From contig DATDBU010000111.1 of assembly GCA_036524675.1 (NCBI GenBank), positions 1 to 64,000 on the forward strand: DNA of 64,000 nt, written 5' to 3'. Below are positions 49,734-57,712 of this stretch, one piece after another; the stretch's first letter is position 1, and every line of letters begins with the position of its first letter. The notes below the pieces were generated by a model. The model was not told the DNA's origin and did no database searches. It saw only the letters and a list, made by a program, of their open reading frames with translations. The position numbers and the translations under genes were made by a program. This DNA is from DATDAW01 sp036524675 (GTDB lineage: Bacteria > Verrucomicrobiota > Verrucomicrobiia > Chthoniobacterales > DASVRZ01).

Positions 49734-50270
49734 TTAAACCGATGGCGGAGGCGAAGAAAGGTAGCGCCGTGAGAGGGCGACATATTTGGTCGCCCAATAT
49801 TTGATGTCGTCCTGCTCTTCCTCGGTGAGTGTCTTGACCACTTTGGCCGGTGAACCAAGCACCAGCGAGCCCGGTGGGATGATGGTCTTGCCGGTCACCA
49901 AAGCATGCGCGCCGACGATAGAACGTTTCCCAATGACAGCGCCATCTAGAACGGTCGCGCGCATGCCAATGAGCACTTCGTTTTCGACCGTGCAGGCATG
50001 CAGGATGGCAGCGTGCCCAAGAGTGACGTCCTCGCCGATGATGCAGGGATAATCGTCCGCAACGTGCAAAATGCAGCCGTCCTGGACATTCGACCCGCGG
50101 CCGATGGAGATTCGGTTGATATCTCCGCGCAAGACGGCGCCGAACCACACACTGGCTTCGTCGCCGATATCCACGGCACCGAGGATGGTCGCGCTCTCCG
50201 CAACGAACGCAGATTTAGCGATGCGCGGGCTGGAGCCGAAATAGGTTTGGATGCGGGTTTGAAGGTCCAT
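49734..50270 (-). CDS. Gamma-class carbonic anhydrase-like hexapeptide protein (YrdA/PaaY)
   Basis: A 178-residue left-handed beta-helix protein built from hexapeptide turns (residues about 20-145, such as ISIGRGSNVQDGCILHV). The metal-binding histidines are in CILHVADDYP (about 82) and LGHAAILHACTV (about 97-103), arranged as in gamma carbonic anhydrases. A C-terminal helix (from about 150) carries the EEEQDDIKYWATKY segment. It is probably a trimeric zinc- or iron-dependent hydratase or an acyltransferase-like relative. Its start lies next to a dyad repeat of TGGATTTTCGATT words. Confidence 0.9.
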   Translation of the reverse strand: MDLQTRIQTYFGSSPRIAKSAFVAESATILGAVDIGDEASVWFGAVLRGDINRISIGRGSNVQDGCILHVADDYPCIIGEDVTLGHAAILHACTVENEVLIGMRATVLDGAVIGKRSIVGAHALVTGKTIIPPGSLVLGSPAKVVKTLTEEEQDDIKYWATKYVALSRRYLSSPPPSV

Positions 50271-50294
50271 CTGGGAATTTTGGATTTTCGATTC

Positions 50295-50345
50295 TGGATT
50301 TTCGATTTAATGGGTTGCCCGGATCAACATGGAATCGAAAATCCA
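50295..50345. repeat. Dyad of TGGATTTTCGATT words
   Basis: TGGATTTTCGATT (50295-50307) has a perfect inverted copy AATCGAAAATCCA (50333-50345). Further copies of GGATTTTC and AATCCAAA flank both. The right arm and its tandem tail overlap the first codons assigned to the HAD gene. Confidence 0.85.
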
Positions 50346-51027
50346 AAATCCAAAATCCAAAATCACTTCGGGGATTAAAGGCATTTCAATGGATGCGGGC
50401 GGGACGTTGATCCAGTTGAAACGGCCGGTCGGAGAGGTTTATGCGGAAGTGGCTGCAGAGCAGGGGATTGCGCTGGATGCATCAGCAACGACAGCAGCGT
50501 TTCGGCATGTCTGGAAATCTCTGCCTGAGCGCGCCGACGGGGAGCGCCCCGATGACGATGCCGGGTTTTGGGCGGAGATTGTTCGCGAAGTTCTACGGCA
50601 AAATAGAATCAAATTAGGCCCGTCGGATTTTGACCGGTTTTTCAAAACGGCCTACGAGCAGTATCGTGGCGCGAAAGAATGGGAGCTGTATCCAGAGGTG
50701 TTCGAAGTGGTCAGCGAACTGTCGAAGCGCTTTCCGTTAGCCGTAACGTCCAACTACGATTTGCGCCTGATTTCGACCCTGGAAGAACTTGGCGTGGCGG
50801 TGTTCTTCCAAGAAATCGTCGTAAGCAGCGTCGTTGGCGCTGACAAGCCGTCTCCCCGAATTTTCAAAGCTGCGGCTGAAGCGCTGGAACTTGCGCCCGC
50901 GGAAATTCTGCACATCGGCGATGAGGAGGAAGCCGATTTTCATGGGGCGCGAAGCGCGGGCTTGAATGCCTGGCTGGTGAAGCGTCCCGAGACAGATTTG
51001 CGCACGTTGATTCACGCGACTCGTTAG
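50329..51027 (+). CDS. HAD-superfamily hydrolase
   Basis: A 232-residue HAD phosphatase. Motif I is ISMDAGGTLI (about residue 19; D-A-G replaces DxD, so the second Asp is missing), motif II is LAVTSNYD (about 138), motif III is ADKPSPRIFKAAAEALELAP (about 170), motif IV is ILHIGDEEEADFHGARSAGL (about 192). The first 18 residues come from a dyad repeat in the intergenic DNA, so the gene probably began nearer the motif I; the only ATG before it is 50329, while the ATG at 50389 would remove the motif's first residues. Substrate unknown. C1-type cap. Confidence 0.82.
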   Translation: MESKIQNPKSKITSGIKGISMDAGGTLIQLKRPVGEVYAEVAAEQGIALDASATTAAFRHVWKSLPERADGERPDDDAGFWAEIVREVLRQNRIKLGPSDFDRFFKTAYEQYRGAKEWELYPEVFEVVSELSKRFPLAVTSNYDLRLISTLEELGVAVFFQEIVVSSVVGADKPSPRIFKAAAEALELAPAEILHIGDEEEADFHGARSAGLNAWLVKRPETDLRTLIHATR

Positions 51028-51187
51028 TATCGATGAAGTGTCACACGGAGGCATGGAGAACACCGCGAGGGAAAAAGTAGAGCTCCTCCAATGATCGTCT
51101 CCGTATTCTCCGCGCCTCCGTGTGAAATTTTCCTTGGAGCTGAACACTTGCCAGCCGTGATGCAGGTCGTGTATCCCGAACGGCAGC

Positions 51188-52231
51188 ATGTCTCTCCGTA
51201 AAACGGTTGTACTTTTCGCCTTGGTCTGGCTGACTGGCATTTCGTTGCTTCACAGCTCGCTCAATCTTGGGCTTTTCGAAAAGAAAGAACGGAGCGGTCG
51301 CGTCGCCTACAAACTTGGGTTCCTGCCGGTAACCTGCCATCTCACGTGCCCAGTAACCCATTTCATCAACAAGAGCATGACCGGCGATGGCATGTTCGAA
51401 CCGCTCCGATTTTCGAGCTGGCCGGAATTGAAAGAAGCTTTCCTTGCGGGTCAGACCTCTGCCACATTCATCCTGGCGCCCATGGCGATCGCACTCCGCG
51501 AGCAGGGTGTCCCGTTAAAGATCGTCTACCTGGGTCATCGCGATGGTTCGGCAGTCGTCGTGCACAAGGATTCCGGCATTTTTTCCATGCACGACCTGCG
51601 TGGGAAACGGATTGCTGTGCCCAATCGTTATTCCAATCAACGCCTCCTATTTTTCCGCGCTTTGAAACAGGCGGGCATGACCATTAAAGACATTACGCTG
51701 CTCGAAATGCCGCCTCCCGACATGCCTGCTGCGCTCTATTCCAAAGCCGTGGACGCCATCTGCAGCGGAGAACCATTCATGGGCCAGGCCGAGTTGGATG
51801 GCTACGGACGCGTACTCTGGCAAACCAAAGACGTATGGCCGAATTTCATTTCTTGTGTGCTGGCCGTGCATGAAAAAATGATCGCCGAGCATCCCGACGT
51901 CGTGCAGGAGCTTGTAAGCGGTATTGCCAGGAGCGGCAAATGGCTTGACCAAAACATGGATCACCGGATGGAAGCGGCGGAGTTCGTGAGCCGGAATTAT
52001 TACAATCAGAATTCACGCCTTTTGCGCTTTGTTCTCAGCAAGCCGCCAGACCGGGTAAAATATACGAAGTTGCTGCCATTGAAGCCGGACTTTGAAGAAA
52101 TCGAAGCTCTCGGCAAAGAGTCGGGTATTTTGCAGGGAACAGCCCACTTTGAGGACTACGTGGATGACCGGTTTGCGGAGAAAGCAGCAGCTTTACAGGC
52201 TTACGCGTGGGAGGCCTCGAAGGACAAATGA
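51188..52231 (+). CDS. NitT/TauT-type ABC transporter substrate-binding protein
   Basis: A 347-residue periplasmic binding protein of the nitrate/sulfonate/taurine (NMT1-like) family. The N-terminal 22 residues are a hydrophobic signal or anchor (VLFALVWLTGISLLHSSL). The domain start is KLGFLPVTCHLTCPVTHFI (about residue 41), with ATFILAPMAIALREQGVPLK (about 91), GKRIAVPNRYSNQRLLFFRA (about 140) and AICSGEPFMGQAELDG (about 190). Cys and Thr around residue 48 in the ligand pocket are unusual. It overlaps the permease gene by ATGA. The ligand cannot be told; nitrate, sulfonates or a pyrimidine precursor are possibilities in this family. Confidence 0.9.
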   Translation: MSLRKTVVLFALVWLTGISLLHSSLNLGLFEKKERSGRVAYKLGFLPVTCHLTCPVTHFINKSMTGDGMFEPLRFSSWPELKEAFLAGQTSATFILAPMAIALREQGVPLKIVYLGHRDGSAVVVHKDSGIFSMHDLRGKRIAVPNRYSNQRLLFFRALKQAGMTIKDITLLEMPPPDMPAALYSKAVDAICSGEPFMGQAELDGYGRVLWQTKDVWPNFISCVLAVHEKMIAEHPDVVQELVSGIARSGKWLDQNMDHRMEAAEFVSRNYYNQNSRLLRFVLSKPPDRVKYTKLLPLKPDFEEIEALGKESGILQGTAHFEDYVDDRFAEKAAALQAYAWEASKDK

Positions 52232-53007
52232 AGAAGGACGGCTCGGGCAAATGGCAGGCGGTTATTCTGCCGCTCATCGTCGCGGCGGTTCTCTTGATCG
52301 GCTGGGATGTCGCCGTTCGGCTAAGCAAAAGCGACTTGTTTCCGCGCCCCGTTGACGTGCTCAAGGGCATCATCGAGCTGGCCCAGTCTGGGCTGCTGCT
52401 CAAATACATCGCCGCGTCGCTCTTTCGTGTCTCGTGGGGATTCGGCTTAGCCGTCCTGGTGGGTATTCCAGTGGGCCTGGCATTGGGATGGTATCCGCGG
52501 GCTTTTCGGGCGTTTAATCCAATGATTCAAGTCTTCCGCCCGATCTCACCGATCGCCTGGATTCCCATTGCCATCGTGTGGTTTGGCGTGACGGATGCCT
52601 CGCCGATTTTTCTCATCTTTTTGGCCAGTGTATTTCCGATTACCGTTTCGGCGATCTCCGCCGTCCAGAACATGCATCCGGTTTATTTGCGGGCTGCCCG
52701 AAATTTCGGCCTCAGTCAGGGCGAACTCTTTCGGCTCGTCATTTTTCGAGCGTCGCTGCCGCAAATTCTCACCGGCATCCGGATCGCGCTCGGCGTCGCG
52801 TGGCTCGTTGTCGTCGCAGCGGAAATGATTGCCGTCAACTCCGGCCTCGGCTACCTCATCATCGACGCCCGCAACGCCGGCAAGCGCTACGATCTCGTCG
52901 TCGCCGGCATGGTGATGATCGGCCTCATTGGCCTTGGCCTGGACCTGCTCGTGCGCCAGCTCGAAAACTTCGACGAAGTCCGCTGGGGATACGCAGGGAA
53001 GCAATGA
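52228..53007 (+). CDS. NitT/TauT-type ABC transporter permease
   Basis: A 259-residue permease of the SsuC/TauC/NrtB family. About six membrane segments, the first near AVILPLIVAAVLLIGWDVAV, with the family's FPRPVDVLKGI near residue 36 and the coupling EAA loop in LRAARNFGLSQGELFRLVIF (about 155) followed by RASLPQILTGIRIALGVAW. It starts within the preceding gene's last codon (ATGA at 52228). The downstream ATPase gene follows after 82 bp that carry a TTCGTCATT tandem word. Together the three genes form a complete importer. Confidence 0.93.
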   Translation: MKKDGSGKWQAVILPLIVAAVLLIGWDVAVRLSKSDLFPRPVDVLKGIIELAQSGLLLKYIAASLFRVSWGFGLAVLVGIPVGLALGWYPRAFRAFNPMIQVFRPISPIAWIPIAIVWFGVTDASPIFLIFLASVFPITVSAISAVQNMHPVYLRAARNFGLSQGELFRLVIFRASLPQILTGIRIALGVAWLVVVAAEMIAVNSGLGYLIIDARNAGKRYDLVVAGMVMIGLIGLGLDLLVRQLENFDEVRWGYAGKQ

Positions 53008-53080
53008 CGAAATTTCCCGTCCGCTCGCCACCTTTTTTCGAACACCACCACTAACCCTTCGTCATTCGTCATTCGTCATT
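53003..53080. repeat. TTCGTCATT tandem word with inverted copy
   Basis: AATGACGAA (53003-53011, overlapping the permease stop) faces TTCGTCATT at 53058-53066, which continues as three tandem ATTCGTC units up to about 53080. The same tandem word (four units) is at 61471-61497. Confidence 0.75.
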
Positions 53081-53089
53081 CTTCCCGCC

Positions 53090-53866
53090 ATGTCCGCTAT
53101 TTCGATCCGCAATCTCTGGATGACCTTTCCTGCCAAGAAACGTGGGGCGGAGCCCGTTCATGTCCTTGAAAATGTGAACGCTGAAGTCGAGAAGGGCGAA
53201 TTCGTCTGCATCGTCGGGCCGAGTGGTTGCGGAAAATCGACTTTACTGAATGTGATTGGCGGATTCCTTACGGCCACCTCTGGGGAAACCCTCGTTGAGG
53301 GTGCGCCGGTCAAGGGACCCGATCCGCGGCGCATTTTTGTTTTCCAGGAGAACGGCGTTTTCCCCTGGCTCACGGTTCGGGAGAATATTGGGTTCGGCCT
53401 GCGGCGGAAGACGGAGGTCGAACGAGAGCACATTATCGCTCATTACGTCGAAATGGTCGGCCTGACCGGTTTTGAGAGTGCCTATCCGCGCGAACTCTCT
53501 GGCGGCATGCGGCAGCGCGTCGAAATCGCACGCGCGCTGGCGGCAAATCCCGACATCATTTACATGGACGAACCCTTTGGTGCGCTGGATTTCATCACCC
53601 GGCTTAAAATGCGTGCCGATCTGGTTCGCATCTGGAGCGCGGAGAAAAAGACGATTCTTTTTGTGACCCACGACATCGAGGAGGCCGTGCAAATGGCGGA
53701 TCGCGTTCTCGTTATGAGTCGACGTCCCGCGACAGTGCGCGAAGTCGTTTCCATCGATCTCCCTCGACCGCGTGACCTGGATTCACCCGATTACCTCGAG
53801 AAGCGCGACCATATTTTCCACGTCATGGGCATGAGCCTGCGAGTCGGGGAGGCGTTGGCAGTGTAA
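53090..53866 (+). CDS. NitT/TauT-type ABC transporter ATPase
   Basis: A 258-residue ATPase, started at the ATG at 53090 which gives SAISIRNLWMTFPAKK. Walker A GPSGCGKSTLLNVI near residue 43, Q-loop VFQENGVFPWLTV near 86, signature LSGGMRQRVEIARAL near 138, Walker B IIYMDEPFGALDFITRLKM near 160 and H-loop FVTHDIEEAVQMADRVLVMS near 195. The GVFPWLTV Q-loop is typical of the nitrate/sulfonate/taurine importer ATPases (SsuB/TauB). It energises the binding protein and permease encoded upstream. A stretch of 82 bp with tandem words separates it from the permease gene. Confidence 0.95.
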   Translation: MSAISIRNLWMTFPAKKRGAEPVHVLENVNAEVEKGEFVCIVGPSGCGKSTLLNVIGGFLTATSGETLVEGAPVKGPDPRRIFVFQENGVFPWLTVRENIGFGLRRKTEVEREHIIAHYVEMVGLTGFESAYPRELSGGMRQRVEIARALAANPDIIYMDEPFGALDFITRLKMRADLVRIWSAEKKTILFVTHDIEEAVQMADRVLVMSRRPATVREVVSIDLPRPRDLDSPDYLEKRDHIFHVMGMSLRVGEALAV

Positions 53867-53871
53867 AGTTT

Positions 53872-54297
53872 TCATTCGAGGAACTTTCGGACTTCGTTCG
53901 ATTCAGACCTGGGTTGCAGGTTGCCGAATTGAAAACCCTGAACGCGTTTCACGACGAAGACAAAAACGCAAAATGTGGCGCATGATCCCAACGCCACGAG
54001 ATTTTCCGTCCAACTCGGCGGGAAAATCAGGAAAAACCCGCGTCCTTTAATCAATGCCGAGAAACTCGACACACAGAACGGCATCAAAAAAAGTCTGAAA
54101 ATTTGCCAGCCCGACAGTTTCTTTCCCCCATCCGTGGTGCTGATCACAAGCGCCGCACCGATGATTGCCGAGATACCCAATGATGTCGTCCACAGCCTCG
54201 GACTCGGATCGAAATAGCGCCCGGCGAACGTGAGATACCAAATCAGGTAGCACCAAAGAATCGTCTTCCCGGTGGAAAGCTGGGCAAAATATCTCAT
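53872..54297 (-). CDS. Unrecognised membrane protein
   Basis: A 141-residue protein from the ATG at 54297. It has three to four hydrophobic segments (ILWCYLIWYLTFAGRYF, GISAIIGAALVIS, FRLFLMPFCVSSFSALI, NLVALGSCATFCVFVFVV) separated by short polar loops; the C-terminus is hydrophilic. No family is recognised. The frame is open upstream to 54579, but that part runs antisense to the kinase gene and lacks coding signs. It converges with the importer ATPase with a 5-bp gap. The region before its start holds a tandem AGCCCTTAAA word (54327-54350). Confidence 0.6.
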   Translation of the reverse strand: MRYFAQLSTGKTILWCYLIWYLTFAGRYFDPSPRLWTTSLGISAIIGAALVISTTDGGKKLSGWQIFRLFLMPFCVSSFSALIKGRGFFLIFPPSWTENLVALGSCATFCVFVFVVKRVQGFQFGNLQPRSESNEVRKFLE

Positions 54298-54365
54298 CGG
54301 ACGCCCTGAGTTGAACCCTGGTTTGAAGCCCTTAAAAGCCCTTAAAAGCCCTCTTACTAAAGCTG

Positions 54366-55040
54366 CTACACGAAACCGGGCAGCCGCCAGTCGGCGAAAG
54401 ACCGGCTTTGCAGGACAACATCCGCATTGAGACGATCGTTTGCGGCGATGCGAGCTTCGGCATCCGCGCGCGTCAAGCCCCACGCAGTCATGTGGCGTTC
54501 GGCCAGGCGTTGCAAGGCTAGTTCCAGGGGGATATCCAGGAACCAGCGTTCGTCGAAAGCCGCTGTAACGGCATCCCAATGGCCTGTACGGAGCAGCACG
54601 TAAAGTCCTTCCACCAGAACGAGGCGAGTATCCGGACCAATGGTGAACACATCTTCCTCGGGATCGCGCACCTCGTGTTTGAAATCGGGCCAGGAGACCG
54701 GCGCGCGACCGGCTGCATCGCGCAATACCTGGAGGCGGGCAGCCATTCCCTGAGGATCGAACGTCCAGGGAGCGCCCCGTCGAGCCAAAGCTTCGTCCGG
54801 ATTCGGCAACTGAAGAAGCGCCGCGCGGGTCAAGTGAAAACCATCCATACCCAAGGCGATCATCGTTTCTTGCCCGGCCAATTCGTTCACTTCATCGGCC
54901 AGCTTCGCAGCAAAAGTGCTTTTTCCCGAACCCGGCAATCCGGCGAGACCAATCAGGATGCGGCGCGGCCCACCTGGCGCCAGGAGCGATAGCAGTCGTT
55001 GAGCGGGTCGCTCCAGAATCGGGGGCTCGGTATCATCCAT
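54366..55040 (-). CDS. P-loop nucleoside/fructose kinase-like protein (uridine kinase superfamily)
   Basis: A 224-residue P-loop kinase. Walker A is GLAGLPGSGKSTFAAKLADE near residue 32; the Walker B-like MIALGMDGFHLTRAALLQLP near 60, with the D-G-F-H of the uridine/pantothenate kinase superfamily, is followed by RRGAPWTFDP near 88, VLVEGLYVLLRTGHWD near 140 and the lid-region Arg in RLAERHMTAWGLTRADAEAR near 175. This matches the E. coli YggC/fructose-nucleoside kinase type (PRK09270). It phosphorylates a small metabolite in the cytoplasm; the specific sugar or nucleoside is not known. It lies before the DUF5069 gene on the same strand, with no overlap. Confidence 0.85.
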   Translation of the reverse strand: MDDTEPPILERPAQRLLSLLAPGGPRRILIGLAGLPGSGKSTFAAKLADEVNELAGQETMIALGMDGFHLTRAALLQLPNPDEALARRGAPWTFDPQGMAARLQVLRDAAGRAPVSWPDFKHEVRDPEEDVFTIGPDTRLVLVEGLYVLLRTGHWDAVTAAFDERWFLDIPLELALQRLAERHMTAWGLTRADAEARIAANDRLNADVVLQSRSFADWRLPGFV

Positions 55041-55107
55041 TCAGCAACCTCAGTAGTTCCCCGGATAGTGGCTGCCAAGCGAAAAAATGGGCGGAAAAAC
55101 CCGCCAG

Positions 55108-55548
55108 CTAGCCGCAATTGACGCAGGGTTCGCGTAAACGGCCCTCTTCGAGATCGATCAGGTCGAAATAGGTCCGTACATCAGTGCGACCTTCACCGCC
55201 GGCCTTCTTGAGCGAATAACGGAACCGAGCCATTTTCTCAGCCGTATCAGGATGTTGCTCGATCATCGCCTGGCTCCATTGTTCGATAGCTTCAGGCGTG
55301 TGTTGGATGCCGTTTTTTTGGATCCAACCCAGGATCTCGGCATCACTTTGCAACCGGTGGACAGCTTCCTCAAAGGCATCAGGATCGACCCGGAGAAATG
55401 CGAGAAGATTTTTGTCAAAGCCAACTGTCTTGTAGTTGTACCCTTTAAGCAGGCCTTGTCGGTGAAGACGGGCTTTGTCGATAAGCCTCGGCAAATGGAC
55501 ATAGCCTCCGAGGCGTTCGTTGGGGCTGCGAGGATGGCGTTTTTCCAT
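55108..55548 (-). CDS. DUF5069-family protein
   Basis: A 146-residue soluble protein with the DUF5069 pattern: SPNERLGGYVHLPRLIDKAR near residue 8, QGLLKGYNYKTVGFDKNLLA near 32, and FLRVDPDAFEEAVHRLQSDA near 51. The C-terminus has an EPCVNCG motif that looks like a partial metal site. Members are common in Verrucomicrobia and Planctomycetes and of unknown function. It is adjacent to the zinc-ribbon bactofilin gene (23-bp gap, same direction). Confidence 0.88.
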   Translation of the reverse strand: MEKRHPRSPNERLGGYVHLPRLIDKARLHRQGLLKGYNYKTVGFDKNLLAFLRVDPDAFEEAVHRLQSDAEILGWIQKNGIQHTPEAIEQWSQAMIEQHPDTAEKMARFRYSLKKAGGEGRTDVRTYFDLIDLEEGRLREPCVNCG

Positions 55549-55571
55549 GGGAAGGCGGTATCTCTGTCAGT

Positions 55572-56486
55572 TTACGAAAAGCCGAACCCCAGTTCAGGTT
55601 GCGGATTTTCGCGGCCAGGCTCGGGCTCCCTTTTCTTTGTTGGAATCAGTTCCTTTTGCTCAGATTGCTGTTGGCCGATGCTCATTTCACCGTGAAATAC
55701 ACCGCCGCGATCGATCGAGATACCTCGTGCAAACAAGGCGCCGGTCATGGAGCCAGACTTGGTAATACGGACGGTGCCCGTCGCCATGATACGGCCTTTC
55801 ATGTTGCCTTCGACGATTACTTCTTCTGCGTGAATGGGACGAAAGAAGTCCAGGTCCGAGCCTTTGAGGATGCGGAGTATTTTCGTTTCAATGCCCCCTG
55901 GGAGTTTGCCTTTATACTTGATGCGCATCTCGCCGAGACACTTCAAGTTTCCGCGCAAAATACCCCGGATCTCGGCGGAGCCACAGACGGCGCGAGTGCT
56001 ATTCATGTCGCCCCGAGATGTCACATAAATGTGCCCTGCGGTGCGAACAGCGCGGCTGAATGCACCGACAACCTTTACATCCTGTAGGTCAAGGTAAGCG
56101 CCGCAGGCTCGACAGGAACAGGACGTGGCTGAGCGTGGAACTTCCTGCCGGGTTCCACACTCAAAACAGGCGACGGCTTTCGGGCCAGTCGCGGGGAGGA
56201 AGGACGCAACAACGCGACTCCACCAATTGCCACTCTCAGATTTTTCGGGAAGAGCGGCACCCGGTGAGCTGGCAGCCTCAGGCGCGACAGTGTCTTTCGG
56301 AGGCGTCGAGGATTCCCGCCCCTGAAGTCTTGGCAGCTGGCGGGTGATTGACGCTCCGATGACGAAATACTGGTTACAAGCTCTGCATACGGTAGTTTTT
56401 GCGAGCTTGACCTCCATTTGCTCCGCGCCACAGTGCGGGCATTGGATCTTGACCTTTTGAACGGCCGGCTTGGACGGCTTTGCCAC
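55572..56486 (-). CDS. Zinc-ribbon bactofilin-like polymer-forming protein
   Basis: A 304-residue protein combining two zinc ribbons with a bactofilin-like beta-helix. The first ribbon is CPHC..CRAC near residues 16-36 (IQCPHCGAEQMEVKLAKTTV then CRACNQYF); the second is CFEC..CRAC near 108-127. Between them lies a Pro/Ser-rich linker. Residues about 140-270 are repetitive beta-helix with GNLKCLGEMRIKYKGKLPGG and VIVEGNMKGRIMATGTVRIT. The C-terminal 30 residues are low-complexity. It resembles bactofilins that polymerise into cytoskeletal filaments; the zinc ribbons probably bind a partner or nucleic acid. It follows a classical bactofilin gene in the same direction (15-bp gap). Confidence 0.85.
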   Translation of the reverse strand: MAKPSKPAVQKVKIQCPHCGAEQMEVKLAKTTVCRACNQYFVIGASITRQLPRLQGRESSTPPKDTVAPEAASSPGAALPEKSESGNWWSRVVASFLPATGPKAVACFECGTRQEVPRSATSCSCRACGAYLDLQDVKVVGAFSRAVRTAGHIYVTSRGDMNSTRAVCGSAEIRGILRGNLKCLGEMRIKYKGKLPGGIETKILRILKGSDLDFFRPIHAEEVIVEGNMKGRIMATGTVRITKSGSMTGALFARGISIDRGGVFHGEMSIGQQQSEQKELIPTKKREPEPGRENPQPELGFGFS

Positions 56487-56501
56487 CGCGTGGATTCTAT
56501 T

Positions 56502-57035
56502 TTAGCGCCCCGCGAATGCTGGTTCCTTGGGGGTAGGCGCCGGCGGTGGCAGTGAATGGCTCGGCTCATTCTTGGGCAACAGATTCTTGTTGGGAGTGAC
56601 CTCCGATTTGCCGACAAACGTGGCGCCTTCCTCGATGATGAGGCGGGCGGCTTTCAGATCACCAATCAATTGAGCGCGAGCCTTGAGCTCGCATTTTTCC
56701 ACGACTGTGATGTTGCCGTTCACTTTGCCGTAAACAGTGACGGACTTGGTCTTGATTTCGCCGCGGACATCTGCGTTCTCCCCAAGGGTAAGAGTGCCTT
56801 CCGAAAAAATCTCGCCCTCGACCTTGCCGTCAATGGATAAGTCATTGGTAAATCGGATCGAGCCTTTGATTTCTACGTCACTGGAAAGTGAGTTCTTGGT
56901 GGAGCTGATGTCGGCCATAATTCTATTTGGTGGGTTAGCAATCGGTTTTCCGGATGGCTCAACCTGAGACGCGCTAGGCGGAGGATTGGTTCCGGCTGGA
57001 GGCGTTGACTTCTGGGATAACAGGTTCTTCAACAC
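56502..57035 (-). CDS. Bactofilin (polymer-forming cytoskeletal protein)
   Basis: A 177-residue bactofilin. Residues 1-45 and 150-177 are Pro-rich disordered tails. The core (about 55-145) is a right-handed beta-helix with regular repeats: SSDVEIKGSIRFTNDLSIDG, KVEGEIFSEGTLTLGENADV, RGEIKTKSVTVYGKVNGNIT and ARAQLIGDLKAARLIIEEGA. Such proteins polymerise without nucleotide and organise cell-shape or polar complexes at the membrane. The gene is the first of the bactofilin pair. Divergent from the NlpC/P60 hydrolase gene with a 61-bp gap; bactofilins and cell-wall hydrolases often share a locus. Confidence 0.95.
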   Translation of the reverse strand: MLKNLLSQKSTPPAGTNPPPSASQVEPSGKPIANPPNRIMADISSTKNSLSSDVEIKGSIRFTNDLSIDGKVEGEIFSEGTLTLGENADVRGEIKTKSVTVYGKVNGNITVVEKCELKARAQLIGDLKAARLIIEEGATFVGKSEVTPNKNLLPKNEPSHSLPPPAPTPKEPAFAGR

Positions 57036-57096
57036 GCCCGCATTATCGCCAGCCCAATTTGCGTGTCAACGGAAGGAAAAGAGGATCTGTAGATTG

Positions 57097-57702
57097 ATGT
57101 CGAACTTGTCTCATGGCGTTGACAACGCGACGGAGGTGGCGAACATCGGCGCCGTGCGATCGATTCTCTGGGTGTCATTCCTTGTCTTAGTCTGGACTGC
57201 CGTTCCTGTCTCCATTCGTGCGGCCGATTGGAAACGTGCGGCCGGGCCGGCTGACGGGCTTTCGTATGGCCGCTGGTGGAAGCCGCCGGGCCAAAGCCAA
57301 GCTTGGAAAATGGATTGTTCGAACGCCGTTCGTTGGATGGTTCGATCGCAAACAGGCATTTCGCTACCGCGCTCGGCGTCCGATCAATATTTGATGGCGA
57401 AAGAGCAGGGGAAGCTCTGGCGTATTTCACCCAAAGATACGCGCGCCCTTCGAAAGCGCTTACGCCCGGGTGATCTGCTTTTCTGGGAATACACTTACAA
57501 ACCGATTCGCAAGCCGCCGGTGACTCATGTGATGATTTATGCCGGAACGGACGCGCAGGGGCGGTGGCTGATGACGGGAGCGTCCACGCGGGCGGGAGTC
57601 GGGCTCTTCCCGTTCAATCCGACGCAGTCGAGTGGTGGCTATCGTTACTTCTTCGGACTATTCAAGAAATCCGGCCGCTTTGCGGCGGTCGGAAGGATTT
57701 AG
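57097..57702 (+). CDS. NlpC/P60-like cell-wall hydrolase
   Basis: A 201-residue protein from the ATG at 57097. Residues 20-43 are a signal-like hydrophobic segment (AVRSILWVSFLVLVWTAVPV). The NlpC/P60 core has the catalytic Cys in MDCSNAVRWMVRSQTGISLP (about residue 70), LRKRLRPGDLLFWEY (about 116), and the His in PVTHVMIYAGTD (about 140). The domain is short, and the final part (FPFNPTQSSGGYRYFFGLFK) is outside it. It is expected to cleave peptidoglycan peptides in the periplasm. Position beside the bactofilins suggests a joint role in cell-shape control, but that is inference. Confidence 0.8.
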   Translation: MSNLSHGVDNATEVANIGAVRSILWVSFLVLVWTAVPVSIRAADWKRAAGPADGLSYGRWWKPPGQSQAWKMDCSNAVRWMVRSQTGISLPRSASDQYLMAKEQGKLWRISPKDTRALRKRLRPGDLLFWEYTYKPIRKPPVTHVMIYAGTDAQGRWLMTGASTRAGVGLFPFNPTQSSGGYRYFFGLFKKSGRFAAVGRI

Positions 57703-57712
57703 CAACTCAGAC

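Noticed and set aside
53058..53080. Short tandem units (also at 61471) as a CRISPR array
   Set aside because: Units of 7 bp are directly adjacent without spacers, and no cas genes are present in the window.
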